Shown one piece after another: positions 1-11,794 of a stretch of DNA of 64,000 nucleotides; position 1 is the stretch's first letter, and each line of letters opens with the position of its first letter. Under the pieces are notes generated by a model. The model saw only the letters and a list, made by a program, of their open reading frames with translations, did no database searches and was not told the DNA's origin. Source of the stretch: Symsagittifera roscoffensis (lineage: Eukaryota > Xenacoelomorpha > Acoela > Convolutidae); the NCBI RefSeq assembly GCF_963678635.1, contig NC_087064.1, forward strand, positions 17,415,802 through 17,479,801. Reading direction: 5' to 3'. The position numbers and the translations under genes were made by a program.

Positions 1-1900
1 TTCTGTGTCAACTAGAAGTTTTATTAGTTTATTAAGTTTTCATAAGTAAATTGATTAGAAAATGAACAGCGCAGTCATTGGAACTGGAACTACTTCAATT
101 AACTTTATGCACTGGTTTCAGACAGTTTGCAATCATTTACAAAAAAAGTATATTGAAGAAAAGTTCTTAAGCAAGGAAATTTTGAAAAAAAAAATAGATT
201 TGTTGTGAACAGCACAAGTGATATGCATACAAATGAAGGTTTCTGACTGAAGCTGAGAAGTAGCTTTCCAAGGTTTGTAAGAAGTTAAGAATTTGTGAAC
301 TGGCCCATTCAAACGATGAAACGTTGAAACGCGTCAATTTGTTTTCATTGGCTGGGTTGTTTTGCAAAAAAAAATTTATTTATTTTGGTAACACATAATA
401 AAACAATGAAAAAAAAAAAACGCAATATAGGATACAGTTAAATGTTGAAGCAATGAAAAAGCGATGGCACATTTTTTATACGCAAGTGAAATTTTGAAAT
501 TTGTAAATTAAACCGTTGAAGCAATTAAAATTGTTGATTCGTTTTTTGGCTCAAAATGATTCCCTAAAAATTAAGACGAGCTTCGAGTTTATGCCATTAC
601 CTTAAAACATTTTGTTTCAATGATTAAACCTGGTGTGCAATTGCTGAAATGTTACCTTAAAACATTTTGTTTCAATGATTCAACTTGGTGTGCAACTGTT
701 GAAAAGTTTGAAGCAATATACTCAAGCAATGTAATTATGCAATTTCAATAAAGTCGATGGCTGAAATTGACTTGCAATAACTTTAGGTTCGTCAAAGTAA
801 CCTAATAAATCGATGAGATTTTGGTACTTTTCTTGCTTGCTTGATTTACAAAAATCATTTTTAGCGCAGTTTTTTTCATGAAAACAGGAAACAATTGATG
901 TTAATTTGCATCTTGATGCGATTAAAAAATATGGATATAAAAATAGAGAGTTCGTAACTTGAAGTTCAGCAAGTCTTAAAGGGCAAATATGAGCCTTTTT
1001 GCTCCAACTTTCAAAGAAAGTGAGGAATATATACGCACTGATTGGCTTTTATTTATTCAGCCCGATATTAAAAGATTATGTTCCCTCGGATGCTTGATGT
1101 TTTGATCTGCATGAGATCAACCGTGTGTGTATACCACTATAGTAAACTAGCCACTAGTCTGTCAAACCGGTCGTTTCCACGTTTCGCTGCTCGTTCGATG
1201 TTTCTTTTTTCATACAATTGTTTAGTCAATAGATTTTTATGAAACTGTGTGACAAGTAATTTTTCATAATATGAAAATGTATGATAGGCATTTTTGTCAA
1301 CTCGGAATGTTGTTGGATAGCCACTGGAGATATAAATGGAATAACTGCAACATCTTTAAATTCTCTCACATTTTCTTCATCTCTCCTAGAATTACAAAAT
1401 CAAATGCGACTTTCGGACGTTCAATTCACTGGTTTTCCACAGTGACAGATTTGCCTAGTTCTCCGTTTGCTAAAAGCAGCTTTTTGATCACGTTGTTCAA
1501 TTGTCTTGATAATTGGCATGTGGGTTAAATAGTTAATCACAAACACGTCTAGGCTCTCAAAGAGCCGCGTAAAACAATAATTGCACCGCAAAATCTTTGT
1601 TTTTCGATCGTTTAACAGTCAGATTTGGCTCAAATTGTGACAATCTGGACTCCATTTGTGTGGCGAAGATCGAAAAAGCAGGCAATGAAGACCTTTAGAG
1701 TCATTTTTTGACTTTTTTTTGTGTAGAGAAATGAAATTTTATTAAGTGGCAACAATGATTATAAACATACATAACAGTTTTGAAAAGTTTTTTAGAGGTT
1801 TGCTATTTTTTTGTATTTGTATTTTAAAGTTCAGCCAGTTTTAAGTATAAATGTTCAAAACAATGTTAAATATGTTTTTATTGTGATTAACATCAAAAAG
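1..1900. other. AT-rich intergenic DNA, no gene seen
   Basis: I find no convincing gene here. Open frames are short, start in homopolymer-rich DNA and have no recognisable domain or splice context. The only clear structure is the 55-bp tandem duplication listed separately. Phrases such as the run ending in 'ggtgtgcaattg' recur near 6.0 kb and 11.8 kb, so this stretch is related to the repeat family that fills the next 14 kb. Confidence 0.5.
598..706. repeat. 55-bp tandem duplication
   Basis: Two adjacent copies start at 598 and 653, each beginning 'taccttaaaacattttg', with a few substitutions between them. A related sequence is found near 6010 and 11815. Confidence 0.8.
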
Positions 1901-4454
1901 GTTGTTTTTCTTTGAGCCTGAGTGAAATTTGACCTCTTGACTGTTTATAAGAAGCATTTTTGACTTTTCCTAAAAACTATCTCATCAAAAAACTGAAATG
2001 AAAAACTCAGAAAAAATAATAAGTTGCGATACACTTTGCTGTTGAAGAAGAGGATTTTTTTGTAAAAAAACTTTGCCCTGCATAATATCAAAAACTTGGT
2101 TCATCTATTGGTTTCACCTTATTAAATTTTTTTGACATCCTATGTTTTTTATGTTTATTTTGTTTGTGTTTTCCTTATGTTTGTGTGGCTCCGCTTCGTC
2201 CCAGGGTTAGATCAGATTCCAAATGTGCAGAACAGTTGATGAAATATTAAATAACAAACATCAAATACTATGAAATTGCTCCTTTTGTTTGTTGTTTTTG
2301 TTTGTTTTCTGTTTGTATGTTACAACCACTGAATATCGGGGGATTTGTTTTTGTGAGTATTTGAACTGAAACTGTGATGATCTGAATTTAACCCAAACTT
2401 TAGGTTTTCGAAACATCGCTTTGCATTTTTTTTGCAATTAATAAAATTTCCAAAAAACTCCAAAAGTCTGTCAAAATTGTAGGAAAAAAGTAAACTTCAG
2501 ATTTGCTGTTTCCTTTTTCCTTTTTTCGTCTGTTTCGAGTTTTCATTAAAAAAACATAAGTTTTCAAAACTTGTCGTTTATTGGTTGGTGCGGCAATTAT
2601 GGTAGTGAATGACAATTTTCAAGGCAACTGTAGTAATGAAAGGCCACAAGACCGGTTCTGGGCGGTTTTTAAATAGTTTCTCGAAACCCCAAATCTTCAG
2701 TTTTTTTCGGCATCAGCGGTGACGCTCAAAAATTGTCACAAAAAAAATCTATCGTTTTTCGAAAATTCAAATTTTTGACCTCCAAACTCTTTTTAAAACT
2801 TCTCGAATTTTCCCAAAAACTACTCTTTGAAGCAGGAAAGTTCTGGTTTTAATCCAAAGAACGTCGTGGAAAGCTTATTTTATTGAACGACTACACCTAA
2901 ATGATCTTTTACTTAGAAAACTATGGCACTCGGAGGCGTCATAGTTTTGAGTTTTTTAATAGTTGAAAGTTTTTGAAATTTATCTGTAACGATTCTGCCA
3001 AATTTGATATCATGGTCTTAATCAAAACAACAGGCCTAAAATTATAGTTAGCAAAGCCCAACTTTTTTGAAAAATGTTATGGTCTTCAGAAAAGTCAAAG
3101 GTTTGAACTTTCGATTGTTTATTGGAAACTTGTTGACTTTTGCTAAAAACTATCCCAATGAAACTGAGATCGAAAACTCAGACAAAATAACTAGTTGCAA
3201 TAAACTATTCTGCTGAGGCAAACGAAAACATTTAGTTCATATATTTGTTTCAAATGTTTTCATTTTTTGACGTTTAATGTTTTTTTTATATTGAAGTTTT
3301 TTGTGTTTGTGTTTCTTGTTTGTCACAACCACTGAGTTTTGGGAGAAGATTTGTTTTTTGGTGTTTTTTCCTTTTTTTGAAAAAAGTGATCATAAACTGA
3401 AGCTGTGATGATCCTAATTTAACCCAAAAAAAGTTATGAAACTTCGCTTAACAATTTTTTGTAATTGAAAGAGTTTCAAAAAACTCGAAACACCTGTCAA
3501 ATTGTAGGAAAAAAGTAATTTTCAGATTTGCTGTTTCCATTTTTTAGTTTGCTCCTAGTTCTCAAAAAAATGGTTTTCAAAGTTAGTCGTTTATTGGTTG
3601 TTGCGGTAATTATAGTGAATGACAATTTTCAAGGCAACTGTAGTTGTGAAAGGCCACAAGACCGGTTCTGAACGGTTTTATATTATAAACAAGAATGTCT
3701 TTTATCTATACAGAAGAAGATATATAGTTTTCTACAATCGGTTTTATACTATAAAAACGGTTTGATTTTATAAGAAGATATATAGTGGTTTTTAAAAATG
3801 AATACCAATTTTTTAGGTGGACCAAATTGATTTTCAAAGGTCTTTAAACAACCCATAAACATCTCAGTGTGCAAAAATGCTAAGCTGCACAGGAAACTTT
3901 TCATTGAAAGTTTTTGATCGAAAACTTTTGATCGCGCGTGTACCCACTTCAAAATTAGTATGGGCATCGTAAAATTTCAGCAACTGGGAGCAATTTTTTG
4001 GTAAAGAGATGGTCGAACCGAAAAGGAAGAAGGAACGGCTTCAACCTCCCCCCCTCCCTAACTCAAATTGACTTGTTTAGCAACAAGTGTAAAAATGACA
4101 GACTAACCTGAAAAGAATCGAATGACTTCGTTGTTAAAAATTGATGCAGCAGATAGTTCTGATGTTTTTAAACCATTCACGAAAAAAATACCTCACATAA
4201 CTCATGTGAGCTTATATCAGACCTTTGTTTCCAAGGTGGTTTCAAAACAACAAAAATATCTGCTGCTCAACACTCTCTAACAAAGAAGCTCTTGAATTTA
4301 ATTCAGTTAACCTATGATGCTAGTCATGATTGACATATGTTTACAGAACAACAGCGGGTTAGATTCAAAAGCTAGCAGGCTATAAATTAAACAAATTAGC
4401 AAAAAATAATCATAATTCAAATCTGAGCGCACAATTTATTGATCAAAAAACAGA

Positions 4455-4460
4455 TATAAG
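4455..4460 (+). promoter_or_regulatory. Possible TATA box of the saposin-like gene
   Basis: TATAAG lies 32 bases before the ATG at 4492. If it is functional, the 5' leader would be only a few bases long, so the call is weak. Confidence 0.3.
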
Positions 4461-4491
4461 AGCATAATTCTAGAAATACTCAATTAAAAAA

Positions 4492-4794
4492 ATGAATGTC
4501 GCTATTATATTTTCATCCATTTTGCTGGCAAACTTGTTTGCTTCTGAGGCTTCTATACTGAGCGGTATATCTTCAGCTAGTTGCACGGCATGCAAGGGAG
4601 TCTTGACTGCCCTTGATGATCTTTTCGATCCAGCCTCGATTGATTTGAAAAAATGTTGCGAGAAACTGACATGCACTGAAGCCAAAAAAGTGTGTCTTGA
4701 ATTCGCAGAAAACTTCGAAGATTCCTTCCTGGAGATTTTTGCAGCCCTGTTGGACCCAGCTTCTTTCTGCGGTGATATGGGAATATGTTCATAA
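4492..4794 (+). CDS. Small secreted saposin-like (SapB-type) protein
   Basis: This single-exon ORF of 100 residues starts with a hydrophobic signal peptide (about residues 1-19, with a plausible cleavage site after ASEA). The mature part has eight cysteines at residues 31, 34, 55, 56, 61, 68, 93 and 99. The C-x2-C at the start, a central pair about 11 apart and C-x5-C at the end give the six-cysteine framework of saposin-B/amoebapore-type domains (inferred pairs 31-99, 34-93, 56-68). Two further cysteines (55 and 61) may form an extra bridge. Members of this fold bind or perturb lipid membranes: invertebrate caenopores and amoebapores are antimicrobial and digestive effectors, whereas others are lipid-transfer proteins. 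The sequence does not say which. The gene stands alone among repeats, and I see no AATAAA close downstream. Confidence 0.72.
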   Translation: MNVAIIFSSILLANLFASEASILSGISSASCTACKGVLTALDDLFDPASIDLKKCCEKLTCTEAKKVCLEFAENFEDSFLEIFAALLDPASFCGDMGICS

Positions 4795-5600
4795 TTGATT
4801 ATTGAAAAATTCATCTCATGATTTAACACCAAATATACTAAATCTTGAATTCAAATCTTGAACTGCATTGTTTCACTGTCGTACTCGGCTCGCATTGACA
4901 TGATAAAAAACAAAAAGAAAGATAGAAAGTGAAGATGAGTGCCGGTTTTCAAGCAGCAAAATAGTGTTGATCAGATCGTTTGATTTTTTTGAAAAAACCG
5001 TTTACTTTAGTGGTTTTTTGTAACGAGATATGAAACAAATTTTAGTGTGAACAAGCTATTTTGTTTGCTTCTGAAGTTTTCAAATCGAAGTTGATAAAAA
5101 ATTCAAAAGTGCAGTGGTTGGAACTACTTAAGTTTAATTTGATACACGCGTTTGCAGTAGTAAGCTATTCGAGTGAAACAAATTTGAACAATCCTAGTGT
5201 TTTGTAAAATTGCAAAATTTGAAAACATGTAAGCTTTTCAAAGAAACCTATTGCCCCATTAAGCAATTAAACCGAACTCTTGCAAAACTTCAATTCGCGT
5301 GGAAAACTTCAGTTCGCGTGCAAGTAAACCGAACTCTTGCAAAACTTCAATTCGCGTGAAAAAATTGCGTTCATTAACAAAAAAAGTTAATTTGAAGAAA
5401 ACTATTAGAGCAATGAAATTTTGAAAAATTGAACACCACAATTGATTCGCATAAAATTGAAGATACTGAAGGATGCTACGAAGTAGTTTGTCAAAAATTG
5501 CAAGATTTTAAAGACTTGTGAAGTAGGCTATTTGAGCAATTAAACACTTCAATTAACTTTTTTGATTGACCGGATCGCTTTCCAAAAAATCTAAATTAAA
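4795..5600. other. Intergenic AT-rich DNA
   Basis: I see no gene. The stretch holds the 57-bp tandem repeat at 5268-5358 and otherwise A/T-rich sequence resembling the local repeat family. Confidence 0.5.
5268..5358. repeat. 57-bp tandem repeat, about 1.6 copies
   Basis: The phrase 'aaccgaactcttgcaaaac' recurs at a spacing of 57 bases (5269 and 5326), and 'ttcgcgtg' occurs three times within the array. Confidence 0.75.
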
Positions 5601-5989
5601 ATTGTAGGAAAAGAAATAAATTTCAGATTTGCTGTTTCCATTTTTTTTCCGAGTTTTCACAAAGATCTGTTTTCAAAGTTGGTCGTTTATTGGTTGATGC
5701 GGCAGCTATGGTATTTAATGACAGTTTCAAGTCAACTGTAGTAGTGAAAGGCCAAAAGTCCGGTTTTGGACGGTTTGTATATAGTAAAAATGAGTGTTTT
5801 TTACCTATACAGAAGAAAATATACAGTTTTCTACATCAGGCGGGTTTTAAAAAAAGTAAACTAAAGCAAAAGAAAAAGGATAGCTTTTATGGACTAGCAA
5901 AACAAGGAAATTTGTGGAGCAAACTATTCAAGCTATTAAAATTGTGATCGGTTCAACTTTTGTCTAAAATTGATTAGCTTAAAATTAAA

Positions 5990-8880
5990 GGTGAGCTCAC
6001 GCCATTACAATGATAAATTTGTTTTAATGGTTCAAAATTTGGTGCGCAATTGTTGAAATATTTTTGATCAAAATGCTGAAGTAATGTAAACTTGCTATTT
6101 CAAATAAGTTGATGGTGCTAATTGATTTGTAATAGTTTTAAATTTGTCGAAATAACCTAATCAATTGGTGAGATTTTGACAGATTTGAAGTGTTCAAAAA
6201 ATAGTTTTTGCTTCAGTTTTTTCAAGAATGTTTCAGTTAAACATGAAACAATTCACGTTATTTTGTATCTTGAACCGAATAAATAATTTTAATGGAGCTC
6301 TTAATTCTGCTGTTCAAGCGTTAAAACTTTTTTTTGTTGTTGTTGCTAGCTTTCATTGGTTCATAAAATGATGAAGTTTTTAACGCAAGTTGTAAAACGC
6401 GAGAAATTTGAAATCTTCAGTTTGTTTTGATGATTTGAGTTGAATCGCTTGAAACATTTGACTTTGTGAAGGTTTGCGAAGTGAGCTATTAAGCTCTGGA
6501 ACCGAAACATAATAAACTAATAAAATAAATTGGTCCGCAATTTTTAAATTTCTGTAGCACGATACTCAATCGACGAAACTTTTATACTTTTTAAGTTGGT
6601 TGGTTTCGTTTTTTAAGAGACTCCTACAAAAAAACCTCTGCCGTAAAGCTTTGAAGAAAAGTAAAAGACAGTTTCATTAACTTTTATATCTCAAAAAAAG
6701 ATTATGCAATTTTTCTAAATAGAGATTTCTCGCGAAAAGTTATTTTTATTATATAAATCGGTTTAGATCTTCCATTTTGATTTGGAAAATGATAAATTAC
6801 AATGATAAATTTGTTTTAATAATAAAAGCTGGATGAAAAAAATCATGCTTTCTCTTTTGTTGACCATAGCGTGAGTTGGTTCGACAAAAGATGGTTCGGC
6901 GTTTCCAAAGAAAAATCTAAAGCGTTTTTAACAAAGAAAAACATCTTGAGTTATTTGCAGTTGATTTGATGGCTCGAAAAACAAAATTTCATGGCATTTT
7001 AGGATTTACTTAGAAATTTAGAAGTTTTAAAAGTTACAACTGGTAACTTTCATAGCAAATAATGTTTTAGCAGCCGTTTGAAATTTGGTGCAAGCCATTT
7101 TAATCTCAAAAATGGTATGATTTGTTTCTACGTTCTCAGACAAACTGCTCAGATTATTGGGCATGACCTTAAAACTATCTCGAGTGGAAATTAATGATTA
7201 AAAAAAACTGCCAAAAATCATCTCTAATATTCATGCTTAGTTATAATCTCTAACAGTTTTTTTTCAGCAATTGCCTCCATAAAATTGGGACTGCGTTTTT
7301 AAAAAAGATAATGAGATTTTCATATCCAAAATACAATAAAATTTCTCAGATAATAATATGCTTGAAAAACTAACTGTTTTAAATAGCGAAGGTGTCTAGT
7401 TACTTACATCCTCTTGAATTGGCAAGAAAAATTCAAAAATTTCTCATAGGCAAAATTCATCTAAAATTAAAATAAAAAGTTTTTTATGCCAAGACGTGTT
7501 GTTTTTTGCAACTTAGATTAAAATTTTAAGTTTTTTCTTACAAGCAACGCATAATGGAAAGTCAAAATTTAACTTTTTGAACCATTTTTGAGCCGGGTTA
7601 AATCATTATTTATAGCTCCAGTTTTTGCTTGCTGATTGTCTCATAAGGGCAAAAATAGCAGTAACCCAACCCCCGTAACTTAACGAAGAGTAAATGCGGA
7701 GAGTGTTCGAAATATTGCAGATCTCTGAATACGGCGATTATTTTTTCAATTATATCGAATAACTGTGCTTCCTAATTTGAACAAAATGACTGACTTTTCT
7801 TCTAATTGGATTTCTTTTAGACCTGATTCAAGATCGTTTTCAAAATAGTAACGCGCGACATTGTTTCTATTCAACGCGGCTAACAAGTCGTCCCAAGTTG
7901 ATTTTAGGCCAAGATTTTATTCTTATGAAAACGCTAATATACTTGATGGGCTATGCATAAGTTGCAGATGTTTTATATCAATTTCATCATCTTTTCAGGG
8001 AAAAATACAGGCAATCGGAACAACCGCATCCGAGCCAGTTTGGTTTTACTGATAAGCAATTCAAATAGAGTCAAATTTAAACAAATTGGTTTTAATTAGG
8101 GCTAAATAGGCTCAAATAGGCTCAAAATCTTGCCTAAGATGGTGTGGGTTTTTTCCAATTCTCTTCAGAATACAAGCTGTTTTATCTCGTATTTGCTTTT
8201 TTCAAGTATTTTGTTCTTATAGTGAAAATAGCACAAAAAGTTGCTTGAAAATTTTATATTATAGTTGCATGAAAGAAAAGTTATAGAAATTCGTGCACTC
8301 CTTCACGCTGACATGTTATATAATACAAAAAAAAATGAAAAAGTGTTAAAAGTTTGTTATTTTGGCTGACATAATTAGGGTTGTTTTTCTTCGAGTCTGA
8401 GAAAGAATTACTCTGATTCTGCAATTTACTGTCTCGGATGCTGACAATAAGTAGTTTAAAATTAGTTCTTTTTGTCAATTGTACGTACATCATCAAACTT
8501 TCAAACAAAAAGTGTCGTTTAAATCATTTTTGTCGGAAACAGTGGAAAACAAGAACGCTCGCATACCGGCAAAATCATAATTCATCCGAACAACTTGTGA
8601 GGTCTAAAATAATGTTCCTTGAATCTTGCTAAATAATTAAAGTCTGGTTTTTTACTTTTTTTCAAAAACCTTTCCAAATAACTATGTAAAATACAAAATA
8701 GTGTAATTAGCTCCTAGCAAATTTTCATAAATATCAAATAGCATGTGTTTCATCTCTTTGGGACAGTATTTGAGCCGAGTTAAACCGAAACATAGGCGTA
8801 GCAGCAGGACAAGCATTGCATTCCAATAATCATAAAATGGCTAATGTTGCTCCTTTCAAATCCACATAGCTCTTCCTCTT
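5990..8880. repeat. Copy A of a ~2.8-kb tandem repeat
   Basis: This is the first and most complete unit of a locally triplicated, apparently non-coding repeat. The right part (about 7260-8640) is nearly identical to 9810-11160 in copy B, while the left part (6240-7140) differs more from the other copies. An identical 63-codon open frame occurs in both (7861 and 10410), as expected from DNA identity alone. No domains or splice structure were seen. Confidence 0.85.
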
Positions 8881-8944
8881 TGGTTTCAAAAAAAAAAAAA
8901 TTAGTTGAAAAACTACAAATTTTGAATTTGGGAATGGTTCTTTT

Positions 8945-9029
8945 CAAAATTTTTGTGATGTTAGCTATTTCTGAAAGCAAAAAGGGAATACTTTTGCTTT
9001 CAAAAATAGCTAACATCACAAAAGTTTTG
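8945..9029. repeat. Long inverted repeat (hairpin)
   Basis: The arms 8945-8982 and 8992-9029 are 38 bases each, match at 36 positions and surround a 9-base spacer. The hairpin sits at the junction between repeat copies A and B and includes 'gtgatgttagctattt' and its complement. Confidence 0.85.
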
Positions 9030-9114
9030 GTAAAAAGGATACGATTGAAAACTCAATTAAGTATTCAATGCGATGAAAAAGCGATAAAAACCGATACTTT
9101 TTATTGGACATAAA

Positions 9115-11600
9115 GCATTAAACATGAAACAATTGACGTTTATTCGTATCTTGAACCGAACAATTAATTTTAATGGAGCTGTTAATTCTGCTGTTCAAGC
9201 GTTAAAACTTCTTTTTGTTGTTGTTGCTAGCTTTCCTTGGTTCTTAAAATGATGAAGTTTTTAAAGCAAGTTGTAAAACGCGAGAACTTTGAAACCTTCA
9301 GTTTGTTTTGATGGTTTGAGTTGAATCGCCTGAAAAATTTGACTGAAAGGTTTGTGAAGTGAGCTATCAAGCACTGGGAACAAAACATAATAGATTAAAG
9401 AATTAACTTGGTCCGCAATTATTAAATTTCTGTAGCACGATACTTAATCGACGAAACTTTTATAGTTTTTAAGTTGGTTCGTTTTTTTAATTCGTCTTGA
9501 GTTATTTGCAGTTAAATTTGATGGCTTGAAAAACAAAATTTCATGGCATTTAAGATTTACTTAGAAATTTAGAAGTTTTAAAAGCTATAACTGGTAATTT
9601 TCATAACAAATAATGTATTAGCAGCCGTTTGAAATTTGGTGCAAGCAATTTTAGTCTCAAAATTGGTATGATTTTTTTCCACGTTCTCAGGCAATCTGCT
9701 CAGATTTCTGGGCATGACTTTAAAACAATCTCAAGTTGAAATTAATGATAAAAAAAACTGCCAAAACTCTTCTCTATTATTCATGCTTAGACATAATCTC
9801 TAACAGTTTTTTTCAGCAATTGCCTCCATAAAATTGGGACTGCGTTTTTAAAAAAGATAATGAGATTTTCATATCCAAAATACAATAAAATTTCTCAGAT
9901 AATAATATGCTTGAAAAACTAACTGTTTTAAATAGCGAAGGTGTCTAGTTACTTACATCCTCTTGAATTGGCAAGAAAAATTCAAAAATTTCTCTTAGGC
10001 AAATTTCATCTAAAATTAAAATAAAAAGTTTTTTATGCCAAGACGTGTTGTTTTTTGCAACTTAGATTAAAATTTTAAGTTTTTTCTTACAAGCAACGCA
10101 TAATGGAAAGTCAAAATTTAACTTTTTGAACCATTTTTGAGCCGGGTTAAATCATTATTTATAGCTCCAGTTTTTGCTTGCTGATTGTCTCATAAGGGCA
10201 AAAATAGCAGTAACCCAACCCCCGTAACTTAACGAAGAGTAAATGCGGAGAGTGTTCGAATTATTGCAGATCTCTGAATACGGCGATTGTTTTTTCAATT
10301 ATATCGAATAACTGTGCTTCCTAATTTGAACAAAATGACTGACTTTTCTTCTAATTGGATTTCTTTTAGACCTGATTCAAGATCGTTTTCAAAATAGTAA
10401 CGCGCGACATTGTTTCTATTCAACGCGGCTAACAAGTCGTCCCAAGTTGATTTTAGGCCAAGATTTTATTCTTATGAAAACGCTAATATACTTGATGGGC
10501 TATGCATAAGTTGCAGATGTTTTATATCAATTTCATCATCTTTTCAGGGAAAAATACAGGCAATCGGAACAACCGCATCCGAGCCAGTTTGGTTTTACTG
10601 ATAAGCAATTCAAATAGAGTCAAATTTAAACAAATTGGTTTTAATTAGGGCTAAATAGACTCAAATAGGCTCAAAATCTTGCCTAAGATGGTGTGGGTTT
10701 TTTCCAATTCTCTTCAGAATACAAGCTGTTTTATCTCGTATTTGCTTTTTTCAAGTATTTTGTTTTTATAGTGAAAATAGCACAAAAAGTTGCTTGAAAA
10801 TTTTATATTATAGTTGCATGAAAGAAAAGTTATAGAAATTCGTGCACTCCTTCACGCTGAAATGTTATATAATACAAAAAAAAATGAAAAAGTGTTAAAT
10901 GTTTGTTATTTTGGCTGACATAATTATGGTTGTTTTTCTTCGAGTCTGAGAAAAAGTTACTCTGATTCTGCAATTTGCTGTCTCGGATGCTGACAATAAT
11001 TAGTTTAAAAATAGTTCTTCTTGTCAATTGTACGTACATCATCAAACTTTCAAACAAAAATTGTCGTTCAAATCATTTTTGTCGGAAACGGTAGAAAACA
11101 AGAATGCTCGCATACCGGCAAAATCATAATTCATCCGAACAACTTGTGAGGTCTAAAAAAAATGTTCATTGAATCTTCCTAAATAATTAAAGTCTGATTT
11201 TTTACTTTTTATTTTTCAAAAACATTTCCAAATAACTATGTAAAATTATAGGCTCAAATAGGCTCAAAATCTTGCCTAAGATGGTGTGGGTTTTTTCCAA
11301 TTCTCTTCAGAATACAAGCTGTTTTATCTCGTATTTGCTTTTTTCAAGTATTTTGTTCTTATATTAGATGTAACTAGCGTAACTAGCTCCTAGCAAATTT
11401 TCAGAAATATCAAATAGCATGTGTTTCATCTCTTTGGGACAGTATTTGAGCCGAGTTAAACCGAAACTTAGGCGTAGCAGCAGCACAAGCATTGCATTCC
11501 AATAATCATAAAATGGCTGATGTTGCTCCTTTCAAATCCACATAGCTCTTCCTCTTTGGTTTCAAACAAAAATTTTTTAATTGAAAAACTACAAATTTTG
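9115..11600. repeat. Copy B of the ~2.8-kb tandem repeat
   Basis: This is the second unit, offset by 2549 bases from copy A in its conserved part. Compared with A and C it lacks about 350 bases of the left half: the jump occurs near 9490, from 'gttggttcgtttttt' to 'cttgagttatttgcag'. It also carries a 110-bp filler insertion at 11250-11362. Confidence 0.85.
11250..11362. repeat. 110-bp templated insertion inside copy B
   Basis: This segment repeats sequence found at 8103-8220 (copy A) and 10653-10768 (copy B). At two distinguishing positions ('ataggctcaaatagg', and 'ttgttcttat' at the end) it matches copy A rather than its own copy B. Confidence 0.8.
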
Positions 11601-11794
11601 AATTTAGGAATGTCAAAAATGTGTATTATTTACACAGAACAAAAGGCCCTTTTAACAAACTTTAATTAGAAAGTCGATAATTATCTGCAGAAAACGCCTT
11701 ATGAAGCACAATTGATCCTGATTTTTGAGCAAAACTGTTCTTTTCAAATTTTTTGTGATGTAAGCTTTTTCTGAAAACAAAAGTGGAAAACGCC

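Larger units (their letters stand above)
1930..5790. repeat. Dispersed local repeat family, three copies
   Basis: The blocks at about 2400-2690, 3420-3690 and 5580-5790 share a roughly 200-bp core running from 'ttgtaggaaaaaagtaa' to 'gaaaggccacaagaccgg'. The upstream parts at about 1930-2100 and 3110-3230 are also related to each other. Divergence is moderate, with indels in T runs. The short open frame at 5690-5947 falls inside one copy and is not considered a gene. Confidence 0.7.

Noticed and set aside
4470-4832. 120-codon minus-strand ORF opposite the saposin-like gene
   Set aside because: Shadow of the plus-strand gene; no signal peptide or domain, and the plus strand explains the open frame.
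7861-10601. Identical 63-residue ORFs at 7861-8052 and 10410-10601
   Set aside because: The surrounding DNA is identical too, so conservation reflects recent duplication, not selection on a protein.
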